This document shows, one piece after another, positions 36,934 through 49,084 of a DNA stretch of 64,000 bases. The first letter of the stretch is position 1, and the number at the start of each line of letters is the position of its first letter. This DNA comes from Rhodococcus sp. 14-2483-1-2. Lineage in GTDB: Bacteria > Actinomycetota > Actinomycetes > Mycobacteriales > Mycobacteriaceae. The position numbers and the translations under genes are program-made. Below the pieces are notes generated by a model. The model searched no databases. It was not told where the DNA came from and saw only the letters and a program-made list of their open reading frames with translations. The DNA lies in the NCBI RefSeq assembly GCF_002259405.1, contig NZ_NPFW01000021.1, positions 434,001 through 498,000 of the forward strand. Reading direction: 5' to 3'.

Positions 36934-37992
36934 ATGACCAGCAGCGCTACCCGGGTGAACATCCTGGACTCGGCATTCGCCGGAGTTCGCGACATCGTCG
37001 ATGGAGCAGGTGGTTACGGGGGAGTGGAGGCAACTCCGGAATGGGCGGCCGAGGTTCGACGGCTCGCCGATCTGCGCGGCGCGACGCTGCTCGCGCACAA
37101 TTACCAGCTGCCTGCGATTCAGGACGTTGCCGACCATGTCGGCGACTCGCTCGCGCTCTCGCGGATGGCCGCCGAGGTCCCCGAGGACACGATCGTGTTC
37201 TGCGGAGTGCATTTCATGGCCGAGACCGCAAAGATCCTGAGCCCACAGAAAACGATCCTCATCCCGGACCAGCGAGCCGGCTGCTCACTGGCCGATTCCA
37301 TCACCGCAGACCAGCTCCGCGAATGGAAGGCCGATTTTCCCGACGCCGTCGTCGTCTCGTACGTCAACACCACCGCCGAGATCAAAGCACTGACCGACAT
37401 CTGCTGCACCTCGTCGAACGCCGTCGAGGTGGTCGAGTCGATCGATCCGGGTCGCGACATCCTGTTCCTTCCCGATCAGTTCCTCGGCGCGCACGTCAAG
37501 CGCGTCACCGGGCGCGAGAACCTGCACATCTGGGCCGGCGAATGCCACGTACACGCCGGCATCAACGGCGACGAACTGGCCGAGAAGTCGCGCACCCACC
37601 CCGATGCCGAGCTGTACGTGCACCCCGAATGCGGCTGCGCAACATCGGCGCTGTACCTCGCAGGCGAGGGATTCGTACCCGCCGACAAGGTCAAGATCCT
37701 CTCCACCGGCGGCATGCTCGACGCTGCCCGCACCACCGCGTCCAAGCAGGTTCTGGTCGCCACCGAGATCGGCATGCTGCATCAACTGCGGATGGCGGCA
37801 CCCGACGTCGACTTCCTCGCCGTCAACGACCGCGCATCGTGCGGCTACATGAAGATGATCACCCCAGCTGCTCTGCTGCGCTGCCTCGTCGAGGGGCGCG
37901 ACGAGGTGCACGTCGACCTCGAGACCGCGAACATCGCGAGCAAGTCGGTGCAGCGGATGATCGAGATCGGCACCCCGGGCGGCGGCGAGTGA
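36934..37992 (+). CDS. nadA: quinolinate synthase A
   Basis: A 352-residue 4Fe-4S enzyme condensing iminoaspartate from NadB with dihydroxyacetone phosphate to quinolinate. Segments [16 protein letters not shown] and [14 protein letters not shown] match the family, and the three cluster cysteines are expected in RAGCSLAD (C117), HPECGC and DRASCGYM. A good AAGGAG site precedes the ATG. The last codons overlap nadB by four bases (GTGA). First gene of the nadABC operon for de novo NAD synthesis. Confidence 0.97.
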   Translation: MTSSATRVNILDSAFAGVRDIVDGAGGYGGVEATPEWAAEVRRLADLRGATLLAHNYQLPAIQDVADHVGDSLALSRMAAEVPEDTIVFCGVHFMAETAKILSPQKTILIPDQRAGCSLADSITADQLREWKADFPDAVVVSYVNTTAEIKALTDICCTSSNAVEVVESIDPGRDILFLPDQFLGAHVKRVTGRENLHIWAGECHVHAGINGDELAEKSRTHPDAELYVHPECGCATSALYLAGEGFVPADKVKILSTGGMLDAARTTASKQVLVATEIGMLHQLRMAAPDVDFLAVNDRASCGYMKMITPAALLRCLVEGRDEVHVDLETANIASKSVQRMIEIGTPGGGE

Positions 37993-39557
37993 ATCCAACG
38001 GTCGCGTGGGAAACCGCGGCCGATCTCGTCGTCGTCGGCGGTGGAATTGCCGGACTCACCGCGGCCCGCACTGCGGCGGCCCGCGGCCTGCGGGTGGCGA
38101 CCGTCAGTAAGGGACATTCCACCGACACGGCGACGCAGTACGCCCAGGGTGGGATCGCGGTCGTCGGTCCCGCACTCGAGGATTCGATCGAATCGCATGT
38201 GGCCGACACCTGCGTTGCCGGTGCCAGCCTGTGCGACGAGGACTCAGTGCGCTCCATCGTCTCGGGCGGACGCGCGGCGATCACCTCGCTCGAAGCTGCG
38301 GGTGCCGAGTTCGATCGCGCTGCCGACGGCTCCGTCGCGCGGACCCGCGAAGGCGGTCACAGTGTGCGCCGCATCGTTCACGCCGGTGGAGACGCCACCG
38401 GGGCCGAGGTGCAACGCACCCTCGACGGTGCAGTGCCGACGGTGCAGTTCGACACGACCGCGCTGCGGGTGCTGACCACCGACGGCGAGGTCGTCGGCCT
38501 CCTCGTGCGCGGGCCTCGCGGTGTCGGCGTCGTTCATTGCCCGACGGTTCTCCTGGCCACCGGCGGACTGGGACAGCTGTATTCGTGCAGCACCAACCCA
38601 CCGGGTGCGACGGCCGACGGCATCGCACTCGCCCTCGATGCAGGTGCACGGATCGCGGATCTGGAATTCGTGCAGTTCCATCCGACGGTGCTGTTCGCCG
38701 CCGGGTCCACGGGCCGTCGTCCGTTGATCAGCGAGGCGGTACGCGGCGAGGGTGCCCATCTGGTCGATGTCGCAGGCCGTGCGTTCATGGCCGGAGTGCA
38801 CCCGCTCGGTGACCTTGCGCCCCGCGACGTGGTGTCCCGGGCCATCGCCGAACTGCTGTACGAGCGCGGTGACGACCACGTGCTGCTGGACGCCCGCCTC
38901 GTGGAGCACTTCCACGAGCGATTCCCGACTGTGACCGCCTCGTGCCTCGAGGCCGGAATCGATCCGGCGACGGACCTGATTCCGGTGGCACCCGCAGCGC
39001 ACTACTCGTGTGGGGGCGTGGCGACGGATACAACCGGGCGCACCTCGGTTCCCGGCTTGCTCGCCGCAGGCGAAGTGGCGCGCACCGGCTTGCACGGTGC
39101 CAACAGGTTGGCGTCGAACAGTCTGCTCGAGGGTCTCGTCGTCGGTGAGCGCGCGGCCTACGTGGCTGCCGAACGGGTCGGCCGACACGGCAGCATTTCG
39201 GATGTCCCATTGCCCACGTATCGCCGCATCGACCGCGCGGTGCTGCAGCGAACCATGACCGCCGAGGTCGGCGTCGTACGCGATGCAACGGGTCTTGCTG
39301 CGGCGCAACGCGTCCTGGCGCACGGTGTCGTATCGGAACCGCCGGTCGATGCACGTGCTGTCGAGGATGCTGCGTTGACCGCTGCGGCGGAGGTCATCGT
39401 GCTGGCCGCGAACCACCGCCGCGAAAGCAGAGGGTGCCACACCCGACGGGATTTCCCCGAGAGTGCACCGGCGCAACGTCGAAGCCTGCACATCGAACGA
39501 GATCCCGAGGGACGGTTGGCGATCGTGAACGACGAAGTGATGACGGGAGCACGCTGA
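37989..39557 (+). CDS. nadB: L-aspartate oxidase
   Basis: A 522-residue flavoprotein oxidising L-aspartate to iminoaspartate. The FAD-binding fingerprint [16 protein letters not shown] is at residues 14-29; [28 protein letters not shown] (shortened: [12 protein letters not shown]) and [16 protein letters not shown] are succinate-dehydrogenase-family blocks. GTG start overlaps the nadA stop by four bases; the open frame further upstream is shadow of nadA. Only one base separates its stop from nadC. Confidence 0.96.
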   Translation: MNPTVAWETAADLVVVGGGIAGLTAARTAAARGLRVATVSKGHSTDTATQYAQGGIAVVGPALEDSIESHVADTCVAGASLCDEDSVRSIVSGGRAAITSLEAAGAEFDRAADGSVARTREGGHSVRRIVHAGGDATGAEVQRTLDGAVPTVQFDTTALRVLTTDGEVVGLLVRGPRGVGVVHCPTVLLATGGLGQLYSCSTNPPGATADGIALALDAGARIADLEFVQFHPTVLFAAGSTGRRPLISEAVRGEGAHLVDVAGRAFMAGVHPLGDLAPRDVVSRAIAELLYERGDDHVLLDARLVEHFHERFPTVTASCLEAGIDPATDLIPVAPAAHYSCGGVATDTTGRTSVPGLLAAGEVARTGLHGANRLASNSLLEGLVVGERAAYVAAERVGRHGSISDVPLPTYRRIDRAVLQRTMTAEVGVVRDATGLAAAQRVLAHGVVSEPPVDARAVEDAALTAAAEVIVLAANHRRESRGCHTRRDFPESAPAQRRSLHIERDPEGRLAIVNDEVMTGAR

Positions 39558-39558
39558 C

Positions 39559-40434
39559 ATGACCGATACTGCGAACGAGGTGAACCCGGGCGTCGATCGC
39601 GCCGAGGTACTCGCACTGATTCGGACCGCGCTCGACGAGGACCTGCGGTTCGGACCCGACATCACCACGCTGGCAACGGTTTCCGAGGATGCCATCGCCA
39701 CGGCGTCGGTGGTCTCGCGTCACTTCGGCACGATCGCCGGGATCGATGTCGGCCTCCTGGTTCTCGACGAGGTGATCGGAGCCGACGGATACTCCGTCGT
39801 GCATCGCATCGAGGACGGATCCGAAGTCGAACCAGGACAAGCCGTGCTGACGGTCGAGGCCCCGACTCGGGGCTTGCTCACTGCCGAACGCACGATGCTC
39901 AACGTCGTCTGCCATCTCTCGGGGATCGCCACCGCGACGGCCGGCTGGGTCGCCGAGGTTGCAGACACCGAGTGCAAGATCCGGGACAGTCGAAAGACGT
40001 TGCCGGGGTTGCGTTCGCTGCAGAAGTACGCGGTGCGTGCCGGTGGCGGCGTCAATCACCGGATGGGTCTGGGCGATGCTGCGCTGATCAAGGACAATCA
40101 CGTGGCAGCGGCCGGTTCGGTCGTCGCTGCGTTGAACGCGGTTCGGGCCGCTGCGCCGAACATCGCCTGTGAAGTGGAGGTCGACAGCCTCGAGCAACTC
40201 GACCAGGTGCTCGCCGCGAACGTCGAACTTGTTCTGCTGGACAACTTCGCGCTGTGGCAGACGCAGATGGCCGTGCAACGTCGCGATACGTTCGCGCCGC
40301 AGACCAAGCTGGAATCCTCGGGCGGACTGACCGTCGACGTGGCACGGGACTACGCGCGCACGGGGGTCGACTTCCTCGCGGTGGGCGGTCTGACACACTC
40401 GGTGACAGTGCTCGATCTCGGCCTGGACATGTAG
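39559..40434 (+). CDS. nadC: nicotinate-nucleotide pyrophosphorylase (carboxylating)
   Basis: A 291-residue quinolinate phosphoribosyltransferase converting quinolinate and PRPP to nicotinate mononucleotide. Typical blocks are RDSRKTLPGLRSLQKYAV, GGGVNHRMGLGDAALIKDNH and LESSGGLTVDVA, with the substrate-binding Arg and Lys residues in the first two. The ATG follows the nadB stop after one base. It ends the nadABC operon; the next gene starts 33 bases later and may be read through. Confidence 0.97.
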   Translation: MTDTANEVNPGVDRAEVLALIRTALDEDLRFGPDITTLATVSEDAIATASVVSRHFGTIAGIDVGLLVLDEVIGADGYSVVHRIEDGSEVEPGQAVLTVEAPTRGLLTAERTMLNVVCHLSGIATATAGWVAEVADTECKIRDSRKTLPGLRSLQKYAVRAGGGVNHRMGLGDAALIKDNHVAAAGSVVAALNAVRAAAPNIACEVEVDSLEQLDQVLAANVELVLLDNFALWQTQMAVQRRDTFAPQTKLESSGGLTVDVARDYARTGVDFLAVGGLTHSVTVLDLGLDM

Positions 40435-40467
40435 TCGAGCCTCGCAATGTGAGGAATTCGTACGAAG

Positions 40468-40842
40468 ATGGAAGTTCAGAGTGTCCGCCTCGACAGTTGG
40501 ATCTGGGCGGTCCGGTTGTTCAAGACGCGGTCTGCCGCCGCTGCTGCCTGCCGCGGCGGCCACGTCCGTGTCAACGGAACTCCTGCCAAACCCGGGCATC
40601 GCATCGGCCCCGACGACGAGATCAGGCTCCGGTCCGACGGAGTGGAGAAGATCGTCGTCGTGGTGCGGGCCATCGGCAAACGCGTCGGCGCAGCGGTCGT
40701 TCCCGAGTGCTTGATCGATCGCAGTCCGCCGCCGCCCCCGAAAGAAGTTCTGGCTTCCGTACCGAGACGGGATCGAGGGGCGGGTAGGCCCACCAAGCGC
40801 GATCGTCGTGAGATCGACCGACTGCGGGGCCTTGGCCTCTAG
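40468..40842 (+). CDS. S4-domain RNA-binding protein (Hsp15/HslR-like)
   Basis: A 124-residue protein whose first ~90 residues form an S4 fold: RLDSWIWAVRLFKTRSAAAAACRGGHVRVNG, shortened to RLDSWIWAVRLFKTR and GGHVRVNG, then PAKPGHRIGPDDEIRL. The C-terminus is proline- and Arg/Asp-rich. HslR-like proteins bind stalled 50S subunits carrying nascent tRNA and help rescue them; the same fold also occurs in RqcP. It follows nadC closely but is probably functionally separate. Confidence 0.88.
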   Translation: MEVQSVRLDSWIWAVRLFKTRSAAAAACRGGHVRVNGTPAKPGHRIGPDDEIRLRSDGVEKIVVVVRAIGKRVGAAVVPECLIDRSPPPPPKEVLASVPRRDRGAGRPTKRDRREIDRLRGLGL

Positions 40843-40874
40843 TGCGCCCGGTTCTTCGCAGGGTGTGAGCCCGT

Positions 40875-41858
40875 CTAGCGGCGCTTTCCGCTGCGTCGGG
40901 CGTTCGTCTTCGTCTTGGCAACGGGGCGAGCAGGTTTGGAGGGGTGCGCTTTCTTCTTCTTGACCGGCACCTCGTCCGATGCACCGCGCGAGCTACGGGT
41001 CGACCGTCCTCGAACGATGCCGATGAACTCCTCGATGCGGTCGTCCTCGTGTTCTGCGACCCAGGCCAACGCAATCTGGGACTGCTCTATGTCGGTCACT
41101 GGGCGGTAGACGAGATCTTTGCGTGCGTTGAATCGGGCCACCGAGTGCGGCACTATTGCCACCCCCAGCCCGGCAGCCACGTACTCGAAAGTCTCCGCGA
41201 CGGTATTCATCGGCGGTAGTTCCGGGCGGTTGCCGACTTCGAGTTCCGTTGCCACAGCTGCCCATTCGGGTACCGTCGCGGGATCGGCCAGCAGATGCTC
41301 GTCGGCGAGATCGCTCGCGGTGACCGAATCGAATGCGGCGACTGCATGGTCCTTCGGGACCACCACGACCTGGACTTCCTGATACAGGCCGATGGCGTTG
41401 AGGCCCTGACGATCGAGCGGCGGTCGGACGAAGCTCACATCGACCGTGCCGTCGCGCAACGCCGCCACCTGTGTCTCGGGTGTGGTCGCGACCACGGAGA
41501 GCGTGACATCGGGGAACCGATCAGCCCAGATGCGCGTCCACTTCGTCAGCGTCACTCCCTCGGCGTACCCGATGGTGAACGTGGTCGGCTCGGCAGCAGC
41601 AACCTGCGCGAGTTCCGAGAGTCGATCGTCCTCGGCGATGTCCACCAGCGCCCGCTCGAGCAGAGCGCGGCCGTCCTCGGTGAGCTCGGTGGGGGATGCC
41701 CCCGGCACGAACAGATCGACGCCGAGCTGTTCCTCGAGTTCCACGACCGTCTTGCTCAAGCGGATTCGCGAGATTCCCAGTGACTGAGCAGCGCGCGCGA
41801 AATGCAGTTGCTGCGCCACCGCCGCGTACCAGCGCAGTGTCTGCACATCGATGTTCAC
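40875..41858 (-). CDS. LysR-family regulator with basic C-terminal tail
   Basis: A 327-residue regulator. The N-terminal winged helix is clear (LRWYAAVAQQLHFARAAQSL, GISRIRLSKTVVELEEQLG), followed by a periplasmic-binding-like effector domain to about residue 285. The end is unusual: VKKKKAHPSK...RRSGKRR, some 30 residues with many Lys and Arg, outside the usual fold. The GTG start has TAGGCT seven bases upstream (leaderless); the longer open frame crosses into the DUF5997 gene. It is divergent from DUF5997, a pairing I have seen in Rhodococcus, so it may regulate that gene. Confidence 0.83.
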   Translation of the reverse strand: MNIDVQTLRWYAAVAQQLHFARAAQSLGISRIRLSKTVVELEEQLGVDLFVPGASPTELTEDGRALLERALVDIAEDDRLSELAQVAAAEPTTFTIGYAEGVTLTKWTRIWADRFPDVTLSVVATTPETQVAALRDGTVDVSFVRPPLDRQGLNAIGLYQEVQVVVVPKDHAVAAFDSVTASDLADEHLLADPATVPEWAAVATELEVGNRPELPPMNTVAETFEYVAAGLGVAIVPHSVARFNARKDLVYRPVTDIEQSQIALAWVAEHEDDRIEEFIGIVRGRSTRSSRGASDEVPVKKKKAHPSKPARPVAKTKTNARRSGKRR

Positions 41859-41936
41859 GGTGTCGAGCCTATGGGACGACGCGGACCGGGAGCGACCGTG
41901 GCGTCGAGAGTGCCGATGGCCGGATAAGCTGTTCCG

Positions 41937-42353
41937 GTGAGCCCGGAGAACAAGCAGCAGACCATGAAGCCATTGACCGCGGCGAACAAGCTCGGCATCT
42001 ACCTTCCCGCAGCACCCGAAGAGTTCCAGAACTCGATGGTCAGCAGGTCCGAACTGGACGCACTGCGCAGCGATCCGCCGCAGTGGTTGACCGAACTGCA
42101 GACCAACGGACCCTTCCCCCGCGACGTCATCGCGAAGAAGCTGGGCGTGTCCATCGCAGGGCTGGCCCGTGGTGGTGTCACCGAGGCGCTGACCAGCGAG
42201 GCGATCGAAGAACTCGTTGCCAGCCCACCGCAGTGGCTCGTCCGGGAGCGTCGCACCCAGATTCAGGTGCGCAAGGATGCCGAACGCATCAAGGAGAAGC
42301 AGGAAGCGCGTCGTACCTCGGGCAACCGACCGACCAAGCTGCGCAACCTCTAG
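41937..42353 (+). CDS. DUF5997 family protein
   Basis: A 138-residue soluble protein of a family without known function. The visible pattern is helical: MKPLTAANKLGIYLPAAPEEF, then two similar halves each with a PPQWL motif (DPPQWLTEL and SPPQWLVRE) about 50 residues apart, and a basic C-terminal tail (RRTSGNRPTKLRN). The internal repeat suggests duplication of a helical unit. TAAGCT lies six bases before the GTG start. It is divergent from a LysR gene and its stop overlaps the convergent ychJ-like gene by four bases. Confidence 0.8.
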   Translation: MSPENKQQTMKPLTAANKLGIYLPAAPEEFQNSMVSRSELDALRSDPPQWLTELQTNGPFPRDVIAKKLGVSIAGLARGGVTEALTSEAIEELVASPPQWLVRERRTQIQVRKDAERIKEKQEARRTSGNRPTKLRNL

Positions 42354-42733
42354 CTCGAGACGATTCCGTCGAGGTAGAGCCACCGGCCGTCCACGCGGAC
42401 GAAGCGGCTCACCTCACTCATCGAGCCCGCCCCGCCCGGATGCTTGTATCGAGCTCGGAACTCGACGGTTCCCGCGTCGTCGAACAGCCCGCCGGCGTCG
42501 GTCGCGAGAATGTCGAGTCGGTACCACCGTTGATCGGGGTCCAACTCCAGCTCGGCCGGTGCGGTGTCGGGATGCCACGATGCGCGGAGATAGTCCACGT
42601 CTGCGACGGCGAACGCAGTGAATCGAGATCGCATCAGCTTCTCGGCTGTCGGCGCGCTCGCAACGCCGCGCAGGTACGGCTCGCAGCACGCGTCGAACGT
42701 GTCACCGCTCGAACACGGACACCGCCCGCTCAC
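42350..42733 (-). CDS. UPF0225/YchJ-like protein with SEC-C type motif
   Basis: A 127-residue protein of the YchJ family. It starts with the zinc-binding motif CPCSSG..FDACCEPYL (cysteines at residues 5, 7, 15 and 16), then LMRSRFTAFAVADVDYLRASW and a C-terminal NTF2-like fold (VEFRARYK, RFVRVDGRWLYLDG). The biochemical role is not established. The GTG start overlaps the stop of the 53-residue gene by four bases, and its own stop overlaps DUF5997, so the region is closely packed. Confidence 0.88.
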   Translation of the reverse strand: MSGRCPCSSGDTFDACCEPYLRGVASAPTAEKLMRSRFTAFAVADVDYLRASWHPDTAPAELELDPDQRWYRLDILATDAGGLFDDAGTVEFRARYKHPGGAGSMSEVSRFVRVDGRWLYLDGIVSS

Positions 42734-42891
42734 TCGTCGACAACCTCGACCGTATAGGTGCCGAGTTCGTGCTCGTCGCGCTTGCCGACGTCCTGGATCC
42801 ACGTGTTGGCCTCGAGGAGTGTGTCGAACAGTCCCAGCGGAATCGGGTCGCCGCCGAGTGCGTTCTTCATGATCACGCGGTATTTCCTCAC
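42730..42891 (-). CDS. 53-residue hypothetical protein in the lysE operon
   Basis: A small soluble protein beginning RKYRVIMKNALGGDPIPLG and ending GTYTVEVVDE. It looks like a single alpha/beta unit: a strand, then LFDTLLEANTWIQDVG as helix, then a strand. No family recognised. The call rests on exact GTGA overlaps with the LysE gene before it and the YchJ gene after it, which is hard to explain unless it is translated. Codon use agrees with neighbours. Confidence 0.7.
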   Translation of the reverse strand: MRKYRVIMKNALGGDPIPLGLFDTLLEANTWIQDVGKRDEHELGTYTVEVVDE

Positions 42892-43514
42892 GGTGTCACG
42901 CGCCGGACGGTCGCGAGGAACGTAGCGGCAGCGAAGAACATCCCGGCGAACGTGCGATTCATCGTTTTCTGCTGGCGCTGCGAGCGCATCAGCCGCAGAA
43001 CCCGAGATGCCAGCGAGGTGTATCCGGTCATCACCAACATGTCGACCGCGACCATCGTGGCCGCGATGACGAGGTACTGAGTGAGCAGAGGCCGCGCTGG
43101 ATCGAGGAACTGGGGAAGGACGGCAACCATGAACACGACGGCCTTCGGGTTGCTGGCGTTGACGAGGAATCCTCGTACCAGCATCGTCGTTCCGCGATCG
43201 GCCACCGCGGGGGCGTCGGCGACGTCGGTCGGGGCTGCCCGCCACTGCCGAATGCCCAGGTAGACCAGGTACGCGACACCGAACCACTTGATGGCAGTGA
43301 ACGCGAGCGCCGAGCTGGCGAGCACTGCCCCCAGTCCGACGGCGACGATGCCGATCTGCAGGAGCAGACCGATCTGCAGACCGAAGATGTTCCAGTATCC
43401 GCGGCGCAGGCCGTAGCGAAGCCCGGTGGACATCGACGCGATGGCGCCTGCACCGGGGGAGAGACTGATGACGATGCTCGCGCCGAGGAAGGCGAGCCAC
43501 ACTGACCAGGACAT
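42888..43514 (-). CDS. LysE/RhtB-family amino acid exporter
   Basis: A 208-residue membrane protein with six hydrophobic helices. The family signature is at the start: LGASIVISLSPGAGAIASM, followed by GLRYGLRRGYWNIFGLQIG and NASNPKAVVFMVAVLPQF. Members export basic or neutral amino acids such as lysine, threonine or homoserine; the substrate here is not predictable. First gene of a three-gene minus-strand operon with a small protein and YchJ. Confidence 0.92.
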   Translation of the reverse strand: MSWSVWLAFLGASIVISLSPGAGAIASMSTGLRYGLRRGYWNIFGLQIGLLLQIGIVAVGLGAVLASSALAFTAIKWFGVAYLVYLGIRQWRAAPTDVADAPAVADRGTTMLVRGFLVNASNPKAVVFMVAVLPQFLDPARPLLTQYLVIAATMVAVDMLVMTGYTSLASRVLRLMRSQRQQKTMNRTFAGMFFAAATFLATVRRVTP

Positions 43515-43596
43515 GCGTTCATTGAACTACGACCGTCAACTCGAATTCGGCCCGGCCGTGGGTGTCGAACGCGCCGAAGCAGGGTAGGCCACCGAG

Positions 43597-44064
43597 ATGG
43601 CAGACATCAGAAGTATCGACACCGGCCCCCAGCAGGTCACCCGGCAGACCGAAGTTCGGGCACCGGCATCCGAATTGTTCGACATCGTGGCCGATCCCAA
43701 CCGGCACGGTGAGCTCGACGGGTCCGGGACGGTCAAGGACACCGTCCGCGGCCCCGATCGACTGAGCACCGGCGCGAAGTTCTCCGTCGGCATGAAGCAG
43801 TACGGCGTGCCGTACAAGATCACCAGCACCGTCACCGAGTTCGTCGACGCCGACAAGCACAAGGTGATCGAGTGGCAGCACCCGATGGGGCACACCTGGC
43901 GCTGGGAGTTCGAGGAGAAGCAGCCGGGGCTGACCACGGTCACCGAGAGCTTCAAGTACGGCACCGCCAAGGTCCCGAAGATGCTCGAGCTGTTCAAGAT
44001 GCCGCAGAAGAATGCCCAGGGCCTCGAGAGCACGCTGCACAACCTCGCGGCCCGCTACGCCTGA
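43597..44064 (+). CDS. SRPBCC (START-like) polyketide-cyclase/dehydrase fold protein
   Basis: A 155-residue protein with the helix-grip fold: VTRQTEVRAPASELFDIVADPNRHGELDGSG, shortened to the typical APASELFDIVADPNRH, then YKITSTVTEF and WQHPMGHTWRWEFE. This fold binds hydrophobic ligands; function unknown. TAGGCC lies six bases before the ATG. Single gene, with a 16-bp inverted repeat after it. Confidence 0.85.
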   Translation: MADIRSIDTGPQQVTRQTEVRAPASELFDIVADPNRHGELDGSGTVKDTVRGPDRLSTGAKFSVGMKQYGVPYKITSTVTEFVDADKHKVIEWQHPMGHTWRWEFEEKQPGLTTVTESFKYGTAKVPKMLELFKMPQKNAQGLESTLHNLAARYA

Positions 44065-44086
44065 CAGTTTTGGCGACAACCCTCGC

Positions 44087-44143
44087 TGTCCACAATTCGC
44101 GTTCGGATGCACAACCGACGATCGACGACGCGAATTGTGGACA
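44087..44143. repeat. perfect 16-bp intergenic inverted repeat
   Basis: TGTCCACAATTCGCGT (44087-44102) and its exact complement ACGCGAATTGTGGACA (44128-44143) enclose 25 bases. A second small palindrome ACACCGAGGTGT begins in the right arm. No T run follows, so it is not a classical terminator. The arms contain CTGTCCACA, one base from the actinobacterial DnaA box TTGTCCACA. It may be an intergenic repeat element, an operator or an RNA hairpin. Confidence 0.85.
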
Positions 44144-44179
44144 CCGAGGTGTCCCTTGCCCTGATCTATTCTGACCGGC

Positions 44180-44698
44180 ATGCCGATCGATCCCGACACC
44201 AAGAACTGGACCTGGGTACTCGAGCGAGCGTGCCCGGATTGCGGGTTCGACTCGAGTGCCGTCGAATACGACGCAATCCCGGACCTGATCCGCGCCGACG
44301 TCGAGCGTTGGGAAGCGGTTCTGCGGCGCGAGAACGTTGCACTGCGTCCCGACGACTCGACGTGGTCCGCGCTCGAATACGCCGCGCACGTACGTGACGC
44401 GCACCGCATCTTCCGGACCCGGCTCGCACTGGTGTTGACCGAGGACGATCCCGAGTTCGCGAACTGGGACCAGGACGCCACCGCGCTGGCCGAGGACTAC
44501 AACTCCCAGAATCCTGCGGAGGTGGCGTCGGAACTCGGCGACGCCGCCCGCGCTCTGGCCGACGATTTCGCCGCTGTACCGCCGGAGAATCGGCATCGGA
44601 CCGGTCGGCGCAGCGACGGATCGAACTTCTCGGTCGAATCACTGGCCGCCTACTACATTCACGACCCCATCCATCATCTGTGGGACGTGCGGGGCTGA
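44180..44698 (+). CDS. DinB-superfamily protein
   Basis: A 172-residue four-helix-bundle protein of the DinB/YfiT-like superfamily, which includes mycothiol-dependent enzymes. Possible metal ligands are the His residues of AAHVRDAH and HDPIHHLW, at the expected helix positions. The ending [12 protein letters not shown] is a frequent actinobacterial variant. TATTCT lies seven bases before the ATG. The name DinB here refers to the Bacillus fold, not to polymerase IV. Confidence 0.85.
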   Translation: MPIDPDTKNWTWVLERACPDCGFDSSAVEYDAIPDLIRADVERWEAVLRRENVALRPDDSTWSALEYAAHVRDAHRIFRTRLALVLTEDDPEFANWDQDATALAEDYNSQNPAEVASELGDAARALADDFAAVPPENRHRTGRRSDGSNFSVESLAAYYIHDPIHHLWDVRG

Positions 44699-44804
44699 GC
44701 GGAATTCGGTGGAACTATCCTGGGTGTTCGAACCACACTGTTTCGACCGAACCCCGGCTTCGACCGAACTCCGGCACCGAACCGACTTCACGAAGGGGCC
44801 CACT

Positions 44805-47904
<3,100 letters not shown>

Positions 47905-47926
47905 TCGGTCGATCGGCGCTCGTGCG

Positions 47927-49084
47927 TTGAGTGGCCTGAGCTCCATCCGCGGTCTTCCGGCCGCGATGGCCATGGGCGCGGCCTCCTTCGGCGGGTGGGG
48001 GTTGCTGCTCCCGGTGGTTCCCCTCGCTGTGTCCCAGTCGGGGGCATCGGACGCGGTGGCCGCGGCCAGTACCGCGATCTTCATGGCCACGACGGTGATC
48101 ACTCAGCTGTTCGTGCCGGGCATGCTGATGCGAGTCGGCCACCGCGCGGTTCTGGCCGCCGGGTGTCTGCTTCTCGGGCTGCCTGCACTGCTGTTCATCG
48201 TCTCCGTCGAGGCCGTACCGGCGCTGGCGGTGTCGGCCCTGCGGGGCACCGGATTCGGAATGTTGACCGTCGCCGGTGCCGCCATCGTCGCCGAGCTCGC
48301 TCCGACAGCGCTGCTCGGCCGGGCGACGGGCGCGCAGGGCATCGCCGTCGCCTTGGCTCAGATGGTCACGCTGCCATTGGGTCTGGTGATATTCGCGGCG
48401 AGTCCTACTGCCGTGTTCGTACTCGGTGCTCTGGTGCCCGCAGCAGGCCTGATCGGCGTGGCGCTGTTGCCGCCGACCCGGCCCGCGCCGCAGCCGCCGA
48501 GGATCGAGCGGGTTCGCCTCGACGTTCGTCAATTCCTGGTGCCGTGTCTCGTCGTGGCCTCGGTGTCCGCGGCCTACGGGGGAATCACCAGTCTGCTGCC
48601 CATCGCCGAATCGAACCGAGCCGCGATGATCGGACTCGCACTGGCCGTCGTCAGTGCCTCGATGCTCGTCGGGCGTTACGCCGCTGGCTCGGTGGCGGAC
48701 CGCATCGGAATCGGACGCTCTGTGCTTCCGGCGCTGGTGTCGGCGGCGATCGGGATCGCCCTGTTCGCGATCGCTGCGCTCGGCAACATGCCCGCGGCGC
48801 TGTTCTTCGTCGCAGCCGTCCTGTTCGGAATCGGGTACGGCGCATGCCAGAACGACAGCCTCGTGATGGCGTTCGACGCAGCCGGACCCGCCCGCTACAG
48901 CAGCGCGAGCGCCGTCTGGAACATCAGCTTCGACGCGGGCACCGGGGCGGGCGCACTCGCCCTCGGTGTCCTCGCGACAAGTGTGGGGTACACCGCGGGA
49001 TTCACCGCAGCCGCTGCCACGGTGGTCGTCGTCGCGGCGGTGGCGCTCATCGCGAGACCACGCCCCGATAGACTCCGCGCATGA
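47927..49084 (+). CDS. MFS transporter inside the his operon
   Basis: A ~385-residue membrane protein with about 12 helices: [24 protein letters not shown] at the start (conserved SFGGWG), motif A-like [33 protein letters not shown] and a second half from [11 protein letters not shown]. It is 22 bases after hisB and its stop overlaps hisH by four bases, so it is firmly inside the operon. From memory, Corynebacterium his operons also carry a transporter gene between hisB and hisH. Start TTG is provisional; the next in-frame ATG is 13 codons downstream. Confidence 0.8.
   Translation: MSGLSSIRGLPAAMAMGAASFGGWGLLLPVVPLAVSQSGASDAVAAASTAIFMATTVITQLFVPGMLMRVGHRAVLAAGCLLLGLPALLFIVSVEAVPALAVSALRGTGFGMLTVAGAAIVAELAPTALLGRATGAQGIAVALAQMVTLPLGLVIFAASPTAVFVLGALVPAAGLIGVALLPPTRPAPQPPRIERVRLDVRQFLVPCLVVASVSAAYGGITSLLPIAESNRAAMIGLALAVVSASMLVGRYAAGSVADRIGIGRSVLPALVSAAIGIALFAIAALGNMPAALFFVAAVLFGIGYGACQNDSLVMAFDAAGPARYSSASAVWNISFDAGTGAGALALGVLATSVGYTAGFTAAAATVVVVAAVALIARPRPDRLRA

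Noticed and set aside
44699..44804. his leader peptide or T-box before hisD
   Set aside because: No run of His codons and no T-box sequence or terminator; only repeated TCGACCGAAC-like words.
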